A stretch of DNA of 64,000 nt from Cloeon dipterum (lineage: Eukaryota; Arthropoda; Insecta; Ephemeroptera; Baetidae), in the NCBI RefSeq assembly GCF_949628265.1, contig NC_088788.1, positions 6,138,001 through 6,202,000 on the forward strand. The letters run 5' to 3'. Shown piece after piece: positions 12,640-23,573 of the stretch. The position numbers and the translations under genes are program-made. Positions within the stretch are counted from its first letter, which is position 1. Each line of letters begins with the position of its first letter. Under the pieces are notes generated by a model that made no database searches, was not told where the DNA came from, and was given only the letters and a program-made list of their open reading frames with translations.

Positions 12640-13194
12640 CAAGGAAAAATATGCAACCCGCGCAACACGACTGCTAATCGGCACAGTTTTCCCACCGTTT
12701 AAAGGCGCTTTTATATCAGCAATTTAGTAGATTTGGGGAATTTTACTAACGGCAGTGACCTCGAATTTTACGAGACTGTGCTTAATTTAGCTTCGTCCAC
12801 TTCGAGAATAGTTTTCTAGAAGTTTCGACGGTTCACAAATGCTTCTAACCTTTGATAAATATATGCCATAAATATGTGAAATATTTTTAAAAATCTACAA
12901 AGGTCAAATTTAATGATGTGCGCGATTTTTCAAACTAATAAAATTAATTTCTGCATCTTAAATGAATGTTTTAAACCATTCAAATAGGAATTTTAATCAT
13001 AAATATTTTAAATTCACGTAAAAACCAACTGAAAATAATTTGAATATATACTAATTGAAATATTGAACTATTAAATTGATAATCAATTGGCAGCAGATTT
13101 AAAAAAAAAAAACGAAATAAAATTAACAAATCTAACGATATGGGCAGTGATTGAATGATAAAATGTTTACAAGATCATTGTGTTTTTTATTCAT
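12640..13194. other. Intergenic, AT-rich
   Basis: No supportable gene or repeat. A TTTATT (AATAAA on minus) just below 13195 suits the poly(A) site of the next gene. Confidence 0.4.
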
Positions 13195-15836
13195 TCATCG
13201 CTGATTGTGAGTTAGATACACGTATTCTGGAGTATCATTTAGCGCTTTTTGCATTTTACTGAAAAAGTCCCACATGAGCCAGTTCCAATAGAAGGACGGT
13301 TCAGTGGCGATGTCACTACTTGGCGAATGATCTTCGTTTTTGTTCTCCGTCAGAACTTCGTAGAATGGCTCAAAATTTGGGCAGAACTTAGCAATTGATG
13401 AGTTACGATCAATTCCAATCCTTTTGTTGAAGTTTTTCGAAACGTTCTTAAAGAATTTCAGCAGACGTTCGTGTTTCTTTTGATACGATTCTTTCAGAAT
13501 GGGATTTGCTTTCACATCCTTCCTAATATTCTTCCAAGTGGACGGTCTGATCCCGTCTTTCTCATACATACCAATAAGTTTGCCAATGAATCCAGAGTAC
13601 CGCTCTTTTATAGCCTTATTAACTGGCGGTGTACTTGCACAGATATCCTGGTAAGAGGCGACGAAACAAGGCAGCAAATACTGGACCACTTGCCAGTCTC
13701 TCAACACAACCTTCTCCTTTTCAAATTTATTCATTTTGAGATGAGTTTCAATGCATTTCAGCACCATATCCTTAATGCGCTTCTATAATCAACAGAAAAT
13801 ATTTCATGCGATTAAAATTTTGAATCCATCAGAGAATATGTTTTTGTTCATGAAATAAGTTCATCAGTTTATATCACGAACATTTATTATTTGATTAGAT
13901 CCGTTTGCATTTTTAAATGCGAACTAAAATTATTAAAAAAAATTCATCAACCTGGAATCCTATGACGCATTCAGGCAGGGTGTTGTCATTGATGTTTATA
14001 TTGCGAATTCTTTCCAATGCCTCTTGAAAACTAAATAGAGGATGTTCTGATATCAAAGACTTGACATCAACGGGCTCAGGGCCTTCTCGATTTTTTTGTT
14101 GTCCAAAGATCATCGGTGACTTCTCGAACTTAGTACGTATCCAGCATTTGACTTCTTTAATTGCACATTGACTATCGATTTTAGCCTTTGTAGATAAAAT
14201 GTCATACAAGATTCCACTGTCGTCATTTTCAATTATCAGGGACTGAAAGACTCCTTTGAAAAATTTTAATAAATAAATAAATAAACAAAAATAAGATACA
14301 CTTACCAATCTTACTATTCATTTTCCTCACACGCTTTTTAAAGTCTTCGCTCATCTCCAGTTCATTGAATTCGACGTCACTGAGTGATCCAGGTAACACT
14401 GAACCTAAATGTTTCTTAATTTCATCAGGTTTGACCTCTCTTGATCCATGATCATTCGTGCGTTCCTTTTTGAGTCGTTCGTTGGAGCGTCCAAAAATTT
14501 CTAGGCCAGGGTTGGGTCCTTTCCAAAAATCTAGGTTAAACAGGAAGTTTCTTTTTTTGAGTCGCATCTTTCCCTTCTTCAATTCAAAGTCGCATTTTTC
14601 CTGTTCCTTATTGCCCCAGCATTTGTTCTTCAGATCACGTAAAGCTTGAAACAGGTTGTCATTCACACCAAGTCGTACGCCAGGAATCACTTTGTTCAGT
14701 GCCATTTCAAACACTTTCAGATTTCCAACAAAGATGTTCTTTTTGCGATCAATTTGCTGCTGTAGGTAGTCAAACAGATATCCAAGTCCAACTTGCGCCT
14801 CATTTAGTAGATCGTGCAATTTCAGTAAAATGTTCTTGAATTTTCCAGGAACGGGAAACTGGTAAAAATCAGTTAGTTGATTTTCAAACACCAAGACCGT
14901 GAACAACGACGCAGAAAGCCATTGAAGAAGCAAAATGGGCTGAAACGGAAGTTGAACCAAAACAGAATCACTCAAATAGAATGATTTATCGACCACATTG
15001 TCGGAGTGGAGCAAATGCTGAAATAAAACAGTTTTAAATTATTTATGCGTTGCTTAATATTGTCTAAGCTTACGTTCAAAATGGTGTTGGTCATTTTGGT
15101 AGAAATATGCGGCCGGCACGAAAAGGTAGTATCCATCGATCTTAATTGCTTCTGGAGCTCTCTCCATAATGGAATTCCATGCGCCTTGTTGCAGAGCAGG
15201 AAATGAGTTACGTCACCCCAGTACTCTCCATTTTTATACTTTTCATTTTCCGATTTCAGCAGTGGATCCATTGTGTGGTGCCTATGTTCAAATTCAAGTT
15301 AATTTACCTACACCAAATGTTGAGTTGGAACAGCGGGGGCCAGATTCGTGCGACGCGCAGATATGGCGTCCGGTGGAGTGTCACGCGAAATAAACGGTCA
15401 CGTGAAAATGCACGAAAATAACCAAGTTTTGGTCAATATTGTGACATAATTTGCATTACTTGTACTAATTGTGTCTTTTGGATCGTAAAAGCCAACTCTT
15501 GACACCCGTACGGCAATCCAAAGACAGCTATTTGATTCCCACATTCGGACGCCATCTTGGATCTGCGCAGTGGGAGTCAATTTTATCGCACATCTGGCCC
15601 CCGCTGATTGTGAGTTGGAATACTTACGCCATTTTTATGAAGAAAGGAAACGCACTGTTCGCGAACCGGAATGCTTCCATTTGCTTCATTTGGATCTCTT
15701 TTGATGTGATGTTTACGAACATGGCCGATTTTTCCAACTTCGGAAATCTTTGTTCTCTGTCTGATTTAATTCTGGCCAGAAGTCGTTTGGGTTCGGCTGA
15801 CTTCATATTTTCAGATACAATTTTCGATGCATCCAT
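13195..15836 (-). CDS. Unrecognised 672-aa protein, five exons
   Basis: Exons 15628-15836, 15074-15281, 14306-15017, 13952-14253 and 13195-13782 join in frame to 672 aa with canonical splice sites. I do not recognise the family. Visible features are a basic N-terminal exon rich in Lys/Arg/Glu (MDASKIVSENMKSAEPK), a hydrophobic segment (QPILLLQWLSASLFTVLVF) that could be a buried helix, a strongly charged Lys/Glu-rich middle, and a helical, aromatic C-terminus (YWNWLMWDFFSKMQ). There is no signal peptide and no Cys or His cluster, suggesting an intracellular protein. The second exon also has an ATG at 15271, which would give a 599-aa form; I prefer the longer form because the 5' exon has a consensus GTAAGT donor and splices in phase. 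A hAT-like MITE sits inside intron 1. A decayed relative lies just downstream. Confidence 0.72.
15331..15606. mobile_element. hAT-like MITE, copy 1
   Basis: A 276-bp element with inverted ends CAGCGGGGGCCAGAT and ATCTGGCCCCCGCTG. It shares the whole internal sequence with copies at 24249 and 62905. The 10-mer TGAGTTGGAA abuts the left end and recurs 4 bp beyond the right end, so the target duplication looks disturbed. It lies in intron 1 of the 672-aa gene. It encodes nothing. Confidence 0.85.
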
Positions 15837-17390
15837 CTCGTGTCATCGACGATGACACACTAAAGTGGAGAATCGTCAGAGGAAACGTGCAAGAATTTTT
15901 ACAATTTTCCGAAGAAATGCTAAATATTCCAGATTCCCTGGATTGCTTGTTCCTGCTGTGAATCTTGAACATTGAGGAAAGAATCTTAGATATGATGAAT
16001 TTTACATCTATTATTCCACATATTTCAAATAATTGGACAATTTTTCGCTCTGCCGAGAGTTTTAACTAAAAAAATAAAGGAAATTAATTCGTTTTGGCTG
16101 TCTGCATTTATAATTAAAAATAAAAAAGGATAATCTTGCATTAAACTCATTATTTCTGATTTTTAAATACTGTCTATGGCGAAGTTTCTCAGCACACCAA
16201 TCGATTCTTGAGGGTCGAATTGGGTAAACTGGATATTTTTCCGACCTAAAAGTCGAGCGTGAAGTGCATAGCATAAGTAGAACTTTTTTACCGCCAAAAA
16301 AATTTGAACCTAAATGCGAGAACCACGCATGCGTCAGAGCAGATGTGGCCGATGACGTCAGCCGGTGGTTAGCGTCTGACATGCGCAGTTCTCGCTACCT
16401 AATTTGACCCCAAAAAACGATTGGTTCGTAAAATATCCGTATCCGCAGATGCTTGGGCGCCACATAAGTTTGGATTTAAATATGTAAATGGCAGCTCACT
16501 TTTCGGTATTTTATAATCTGAATTTTAGAATTTGCATTAAAAAGTAACTACTCTTAGTTGCGGCGAGAATAATTGCCTGAAAAGGATGCGGTAGACGGTA
16601 TCCGCATAGCTTGACAATTGTGTTTATGTTAAGTCCTTTTACCGCAGCAAATTAATGTGCATAGCACTACAAAACACAACCGCTGTGTGGCGATTTCCAG
16701 TGCTGCACACATTGAAACACAAATTCGAGTCGCTCTATAATTTAAACTACAATTAAAATTCAACCCTTTGGTTGTGTTTAACTGAAACACACCCATTCTC
16801 TCTCGAATTCATTGTTGCCCTTTTCTATTGCAAAAAAGTAAATTCAATTTTGCGGTTGTTGTGCTATTGTTGTCGTGTAACTTTAAAATTGTTTTTCGTG
16901 GCAATTTCTAAATCAATTTTTGAGTTATTTTCAACGTTTGCATTGAGATGAACAGGGGATGTTCACAGATAAAATTTGCATTTTTGGCCCTGTGAATTTT
17001 TAAACTCTTCCACTTCCCCAAGTCAGCTCTTGCAATTAAATAATTGCCGCAATTTTAGTTGTAATTCCAGAGGGTGAAATTTGAATAAATCAAATGAATC
17101 GCAATGTCAATATTTAGTTTATTAGACTGATCAAATACATATTGTTGCAATTAAGTACATTGCTCTGAATAATGAATTTTATGATAGCATAGCAGCGTTT
17201 TATCAAAAACAATTTCATTAAAATTTTATGCAAAAGACATTCCTAACGGAATTATTTAATTGCTTAAAATTATTACATATCAGCTCATCATCTTGAATTA
17301 TTGCAAAAATACACCAGTAAAATTAATATGAGAACCTAGATTTAAAATCCAATCACTCAAACAAATTCCCCGAGAATGTTGGCATGATCT
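15837..17390. other. Intergenic
   Basis: No supported exon. A short open frame at 16062-16382 has no coding character or family resemblance. A TGACGTCA-like site lies near 16354. Confidence 0.4.
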
Positions 17391-17951
17391 TCATTCGTTG
17401 TCTGACAACGAGCAAAGACGCATAATGCGACCATTGTATGCAAAATTTGCACAAGAACAACCGCTCTTGCAAGGCTCGTAAAATGACAAATCTTTATCAT
17501 TGGTGTGCATAGGGAGAAGTGTCTTAATCCCTTCGCGGAACACTCTTCTATAAGTCCAGTTATTGAAGTGCTCGGTGTTCCAGTGCTTGTCAACATCGTC
17601 ACACCGAAATTGGCACATGAGGCAGTATTCTTTTCCCGAGCCTTCGTCGATCGTGTCCTTTCTGCCATTGCCACATTTGTGGTTTCGAAGTCGATGCTTG
17701 TAAAAGACTCCACTGCAACTTTCGCATCGAGCCAGCTCCTTATGAAATATTCCAAATGGTGCCATGATTTGAGTTCCTTCAAAGCATTTGATGGCGTAGC
17801 AACGCCATTCTTCACCAAATAATTCATTTCGATGCTTATTGTTTGTATGATTTGAGATATTCGTAGAAAATTTTTCACAAATCACACAAAAGCCGTGTAA
17901 GGAATCTTCTGGGGGAGAATCGTTGACGGGTAATTCATACCTCCTTGCCAT
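17391..17951 (-). CDS. TF family protein 1 (three Cys/His fingers)
   Basis: A single coding exon of 186 aa; an acceptor (CACATTTCCAG) lies 39 bp upstream of the ATG, so a 5'UTR intron is likely. Finger A is C-x2-C-x9-H-x4-H starting GFCVICEKF. Finger B is C-x2-C-x6-H-x4-H-x-C (CESCSGVFYKHRLRNHKC). An IDEGSGKEYCLMCQ linker leads into finger C, C-x2-C-x9-H-x4-H ending HWNTEH. The tail is Cys-rich (CKSGCSCANF...RLC). I do not recognise the family in named databases. The residues suggest three or four zinc sites in a small soluble protein. The linker IMAPFG before finger B and the LLP after finger C recur in the other members. Confidence 0.8.
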   Translation of the reverse strand: MARRYELPVNDSPPEDSLHGFCVICEKFSTNISNHTNNKHRNELFGEEWRCYAIKCFEGTQIMAPFGIFHKELARCESCSGVFYKHRLRNHKCGNGRKDTIDEGSGKEYCLMCQFRCDDVDKHWNTEHFNNWTYRRVFREGIKTLLPMHTNDKDLSFYEPCKSGCSCANFAYNGRIMRLCSLSDNE

Positions 17952-20078
17952 ATCTCGGAATAAAAAAGGTCTCTTGAACCTGGAAATGTGAAAGGAGGAT
18001 ATAAATCAATTAAACATGTTTTGATTTAAATCAATACGCCATACCTTAACTTGGTGATAATTATCTGTATAATTATTATATAATCCAAATATTTCTCGGT
18101 TGGTTAAGCCCTAAATATATGATAAACTGTCAGGATAGGGATGAGAGTCTCTCTTAAGGCCTTGGAATGCGTTGCTGCAACATTTTTTTCATTGACGTTA
18201 AAATGAATTTCAATGCCAATCAACAAAAACATTTCGCATCCCAGTTTGAATTTTAAAGAAAATTAATTTAATGAAAAGTAAAAACGTTTTTTATTAAAGG
18301 TAAAAAATAGAACCTCTTTTTAACGTGGTATTTTACAAGCAATATCTTTTAGAGATGGAAAATGTCAAATCTATTGTTAGCTTCGATTAAAAAAAAATAA
18401 ATAAAAAATTGAATACCTATAACAATATCTGGGGGATGCAGAAGGTTTACTCGTTTTGCTCTGGTCCTTCTGTCATGGGTGGGCTCTCTGATTTGGTGGC
18501 ATTTCCTGTACGGGTGATCAATCTCACTTCTTGAGATTCATTCGGAATAAGTAAAATTTCTTGCATGAATTTCAAGAAAGTCAAGCATACCATAGAATTT
18601 CCAAATGAAAAGATTATATTTATAAATTTCCAGAATGCTCCAAAAAATATTACAAGAATTCATATCAGAAACATTGCAAGAATTGCACTCAAATCTTAAT
18701 AATTATTAATTAATAAGCTCAGTCAGTCTTGTGTAAATTTTTTCAAGATGGATAAATTTTATTCTATTTAATGTTAATTAATATTTTTCCATTCACATGC
18801 TTTTGGCGCACCTGCTGGCGCAATTAATGCAACGGACACGAGCATTCAATAGCATTCCAATTAATAGTTATTAAATACTCATTGGTTTCGATTTTTTACA
18901 ATACCATGCTTAATTTTGTCATTTTTTAATAAATATAATTATTTTCTAGAAATTTTAAGGAATTCTACTGAGAGAGAATTATCCATTGTACACATTATGA
19001 ATTTAGATACATACCCACTTGCATTTAAATATCGCGCTGTTTCCATTGGTCTCAGATTTGAATTTTTATAAAACTCTGTTTTATTCGTCGACTGAACATT
19101 ACTAAATCCAAACAAAGAGTGAGCGATAGGATCGCTGCAGGGCTTTACAAAAACCTTTCCTTCCTCGCCTCTATTTCGTAATTTTTTTATAAAACTTTTG
19201 GTGTCAAGCTCAACAAAGTAGGTAAAACTTTATTTCATAATTCAATTGAGCAATGCGGAGTCGAAATTCATGTTAACCATAACCCGTTGGCTCACTTTGT
19301 TACAACATATTCTCAGGAGGGTCAAAGGTCAAAGCAATGGGCTGCTCAATATCAGTGATGGCAAAAGGTGGTTAGTTAAATGACTCGAAAAAATAGCTCC
19401 GCGGGCTGGGAGGCGCACAGGCGCCGGCCGACTCACCACTTGCGCTGGTTTTCGCACCGTTCCAACGGCCTTATGGCGTTTCAATCAAAGACCTCGGTTC
19501 GGGAAGGCGAAAAGATGCGGCCGCATTGGGCCCCAGGTCCTCTGCGGCCACTTGAAATCCGCTCAGCGCTCATAGCCCACGGGATGTGCTGAGCAGAGGC
19601 TTAAAAAAATAAAAGGAAAGGATTTTCAACATATTCTTTATACGTTTTATTCACAAGTCTCTTTTAAATAATTGACTTTACACATAAATGCGGTAGCTAA
19701 AAAGTGGCAAAAGCAAAATTGACTGTTAATGAGGAAACTCAAGTTAAAAAGGTGCCAATTCTGCGGGTTATTTAATTTTCCAGCTGACCACCTCAGTGTA
19801 TAGCCATTTTCATTATACATTTTATTTATTGATTAAAACCTGCGTGTGTTTTATTTCTTTGATATTTTGTATCTTCTAGAAAAGAGAATCTTAGCAATGA
19901 AATACAGATGCATGTATTAAAATCTAGCTAAAAATACACATTTGGCATGACATACAAAGTGACATTATATTCACATATTCGCCTTTATATACATATTTAG
20001 CAAATCAATTTATTTATTGCGTTGAATACACAAAATCTTCCTTTATCGTAATACAACTTTTTTGAATTGGTATGAGTT
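17952..20078. other. Intergenic with one dispersed repeat
   Basis: The only structure I see is the repeat-B copy at 19278-19605. A splice-like block on the minus strand near 18440-18530 could be a non-coding 5' exon of TF1 but shows no convincing frame. Confidence 0.4.
19278..19605 (+). repeat. Dispersed repeat B, copy 1
   Basis: GC-rich block in AT-rich surroundings beginning CCGTTGGCTC. It contains TCAGGAG, a GATGGCAAAA(A)GGTGGTTRG block and CGGGCTGGGAGGCG, and ends GATGTGCTGAGCAGAGG followed by an A-rich run. Similar copies are at 45747-46152, 50310-50688, 55490-55750 and 59835-60060, with fragments near 22590-22720 and 39790-39870. The A-rich 3' end suggests a SINE-like or other retroposed element. 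Confidence 0.6.
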
Positions 20079-20627
20079 TCAGACATGACTATATGCTCCA
20101 GCGCCTAAACATGAAGCCGTTAATCGGTTTATGTATGTAAATTTTGGACAATGTCCACAATCGCAAGGCTTATAAAATAGCAGCTCTCTATAATCGGTGT
20201 ACTTGGGGAGAAGAGTCTTGACTCCGCAGATATTCTCTTTCCTGTAAGTCCAGTTCTTGAAATGCTCATTCCTCCAATGAAAGTCAACGTCATCACATTG
20301 AAATTGGCACATGAGGCAATATTCTGGTCCGAAGCCTTCATCAATAATCAGAGTTGGATTTCCGCAAATATGGTTGAGAAGCCGATGATTGTAAAAGACC
20401 CCTTTGCACGTTTCACACTTAGACAGCTCTTCTTGGCGTGTTCCGATCGGCATCATTGTGAAAATTCCGTAAAACCATTTTAGCTCGTAGCAGTGCCATA
20501 AAACGCCACATAAATCATTTCGATGCGTATTGTCCATATGGTCCGTTATATTTGAAATGAGAAGTTCGCAAACCAAACAGAAACCTAAGGAGTTGTCACC
20601 TCCTCTTAATTTATATTTTCTTTCCAT
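20079..20627 (-). CDS. TF family protein 2
   Basis: 182 aa in one coding exon; an acceptor TACTTTCAG lies about 28 bp upstream of the ATG, as in TF1. Finger A is GFCLVCELL...HMDNTH. Finger B is CETCKGVFYNHRLLNHIC. The linker is IIDEGFGPEYCLMCQ, finger C ends HFHWRNEH-like (DFHWRNEH), and the tail is PCDCGHCPKFTYINRL. All twelve Cys/His finger ligands seen in TF1 are conserved. It is close to TF1 in sequence and position, suggesting a tandem pair. The C-terminus runs on a little past the last Cys. Function unknown. Confidence 0.8.
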   Translation of the reverse strand: MERKYKLRGGDNSLGFCLVCELLISNITDHMDNTHRNDLCGVLWHCYELKWFYGIFTMMPIGTRQEELSKCETCKGVFYNHRLLNHICGNPTLIIDEGFGPEYCLMCQFQCDDVDFHWRNEHFKNWTYRKENICGVKTLLPKYTDYRELLFYKPCDCGHCPKFTYINRLTASCLGAGAYSHV

Positions 20628-21738
20628 CTCAGGACGTGCAAAGGTGTCTTGAATCTGAAAGTATAAAATGTTTAATTTAAATTACAATTGAATAATTATG
20701 CAGAGTTAACTTGGTGAATATTTTGAACTGTTAATTTTGCTGCAGCAATATCAATTTCCCGGCTGCATGGTAATTGATGGCTATTGAAATTAATTTTTTA
20801 GCAGCTTTCAGCCTATGCTAAACAGTTATTTTTATTTTAATTCAAGTTAAATTGATTGTTTGGTCTGAAACAAAGACAACGCAATTGAATCTTTTTTAAA
20901 TCTAACTCGGGAGTATCAGAAAATGTGCACATACCTGTTTTTGACAGCGTTTTTATTCTTGTTTTACTTCGAATGCTGAAAAATATGATCGGAACGCTTG
21001 TGCTCTAATAAATGCCTTTAAAATTTTTCGAGGCATCTTGTGAAGCTCCCGAAACTTCAATATCTACCGAACGGAAAGAGAATACTATTAATTTTAAGAA
21101 TACCTTTCACCTGAAAAAATTTCATGCGAGTCAGATTTTCTCCCTCAAAAGTGAAGGAAATAATAAAGTAAAAACCCCCTTTGTAATCCAAAGTCTTCTA
21201 TTTACAATTACTTTACCTTGATCTAATATTATGAAACGCATTCAATCGCAGTTTGCGCACAGGGATTCAAGAGTGCAGCAGCCGCTCTTTGGGAAGGATT
21301 GCGGCACCGTTTTTTTGCTCGACCTTGACAGAAAATGGCAACGCTGGGCATTGAACAGTGTTTCAAGATCGAGCTAAAATTCCGTGTCGTAATCCACCCC
21401 ATCGACAAAAATGCGTTCGGTTTTCCTTTCATTAAAAAGAGTGCATTGACTGTTTGGCGGCACAGTTTCCCTCCGTGTGCAAGGCGTACATGACAGCAAA
21501 AGAATTTAAAGTGTTTTTATGTCTTTGCTTTTTACGTTTTACTATAGTTTGGGCTTACATATCGGCTTTGTCCTCCTGGAAAGGGTCTTAATCTACTTGC
21601 TTACCTGAAATGTCGCCTTTTCTCATACATGTGTCTCTATGACTAATTAATGAGCGAATGAACGAATAAACAAACAACTTGTGGGTGATAGCAGATAATA
21701 AAAAAGATATGATGGATGCACTCTTATAGGTTTATTTC
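20628..21738. other. Intergenic
   Basis: AT-rich with a somewhat GC-rich patch at 21235-21430; no supported gene. Confidence 0.4.
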
Positions 21739-22860
21739 TTACTCAGTCCTTGAGAAGCATCCCATGCGTTCAGGGACAAGGGTGAGTATTTTTTCTGAAC
21801 CATTGTTAGGGTGAATATATCGAACTTTATATTTTTTACTGTAGTTGTGCACTGTGTACCAATGAATATGGATACCATCACAGTGAATTTGGCAAATTAG
21901 GCAGTAATGATGTCCGTTTCCCGCGTCGATCAAACGCTTTGGAATGCCACAAGTATGATGTAGAATGCGATGCTCGTAAAATACTCCGAGGCAAGCTTCA
22001 CACTTGATCAGTTCCGTTTCAAGACATGTTCCCCGTGGAGCCATGATTTGACTGTCTCCAAACATAATAATTTCATATTTCGGATTTGGAATGGGGTCGT
22101 ATCCATTTTGGTGTTTGTAAATCATATGGGCTTTGATGAAATTGTCTTCGGATTCGCAGACTACGCAAAATCCTTTGAGGCCGCTAGGATGAGATGAAGG
22201 CCCCTCCGCGATGGACACTGCAACTATTTTTTTAGAGTAGAACAATTACATTTATTTATATTGAGCCCTTACCGTCAGTGAAGGGCCTTTGGGCTGTTTC
22301 AGTTTCATTCTCATTGGCAGGGGCCGGTGTCTGGCCTTCGGTAAGGAATCCCTGATTACCAGATGGCCAGGAAAATAACTCTTCTGGCGGGGTAAAGCTA
22401 AATAAACAACAGTTATTATTTATTTATTGAACTTTTAATAACATGGCCAATAAATGGATAATAATATCAAAGTAGTCAAAGATTGGCTTTTAGGTCCAAT
22501 CGTGGCCGTCTTTTTGGCTACCCGCACCAAGTTCTTTCAATTTAAATGCTAGAATTTTTCTCTTACCCCGCTGGAAAGGTACGAAAGTTTTTGCGAGCTA
22601 TTTGAGCCCCCTAATTAACCACTTTTGGCCATCTGTGATATTGGGCAGCTAGGAAAATATATCCCCGAATTGCTCAAATATCTTCCATTGCCTAGCAATG
22701 CAAGCAAAACGGCCACAAGATTTTTTTACTCATTATTTAATGTAATCAATATCAAGACTTACGGATTGTTCATTTCTGTAAAGCAAGAAGGACTATCACA
22801 GAAATTGCTTCTTCCGTCACAAATGTTTCCAGAGCAGTTTTCACAGATTTGGTTTTCCAT
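21739..22860 (-). CDS. TF family protein 3, with N-terminal Cys module
   Basis: Three exons, 22763-22860, 22273-22397 and 21739-22217, join in phase to 233 aa. Exon 1 encodes an extra Cys module with C-x2-C and later C-x4-C (MENQICENC ... FCDSPSC). Exon 2 is an acidic Pro/Thr/Glu linker. Exon 3 holds fingers A (GFCVVCESED...HMIYKH), B (CEACLGVFYEHRILHHTC) and C (CLICQIHC...HWYTVH). Unlike other members it ends at VPERMGCFSRTE, lacking the Cys-rich tail, and the IDEG linker reads IDAGNGHHYCLICQ. A fragment of repeat B lies in intron 1. An upstream start reading through the last intron (Met at 22245) is rejected because the acceptor and phase support the three-exon form. Confidence 0.75.
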
Positions 22861-23573
22861 CTGCAAATGCAGCACAAATTACGCGCGCAGCCTCTCAACC
22901 CGAACACGTTTGTGATTGACTTTTCAACATTATTTGCATCGCTTTCATAGCAACTTTTGTAACACTCATTTTCTTCATTTTTAGAAGCTTATTTACTGCA
23001 TTACAATCATATTTTTGATGAGAAATAGAAACGGCATCCAGTAGGTATTTAGCTTTTGTTAAAAAATTTAAAATAAAAATTATATCTAAGGACAATTAAT
23101 TTTTATATTCACGAATTGCAGCGGTTGATTTAAAAAATTGGAACGACGCGCGTGTGTTAATTTCCGGATTTATCAGCCAAGCATCCATCATATTTTCCAT
23201 TGCGTGTTATTTTATTTTTTTGTACTGTCGGTATTTTAGTAATTACTCCAGAAAAACATATACCTTCCGACTCGCAGATAATACCTGTTCACAATATTAT
23301 ATTTTTTGGGGGTTGACAGACGCTAGAAAAAATATACTAATTTTTCTTCCTATACACAATCTAATTTATTTTTAAATTTACAGCTTTTTTTAAATCTACA
23401 TACTATATGCGCTTGAAATTTAGCTAATATTTATTTTTTCTCGCGCTAAATTAATTTCCTAATATTACCGCTATCTAAAAGAAGCAGTTGTCCTAAATAT
23501 ATTTTATGATTAAATCTATATTGCCTTATACCTATTTTCCTGTACAAATTGGAATGTCGTGCGATCATAGTTT
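22861..23573. other. Intergenic, AT-rich
   Basis: No supported gene or repeat. Confidence 0.4.

Noticed and set aside
15398..15580. Open frames inside the MITE copies (15398-15580, 24238-24468, 62918-63109)
   Set aside because: They coincide with repeat copies and are not conserved as proteins between copies.
17357..17878. 173-codon minus-strand frame overlapping TF1
   Set aside because: Different frame of the same strand; TF1 has the conserved fingers.
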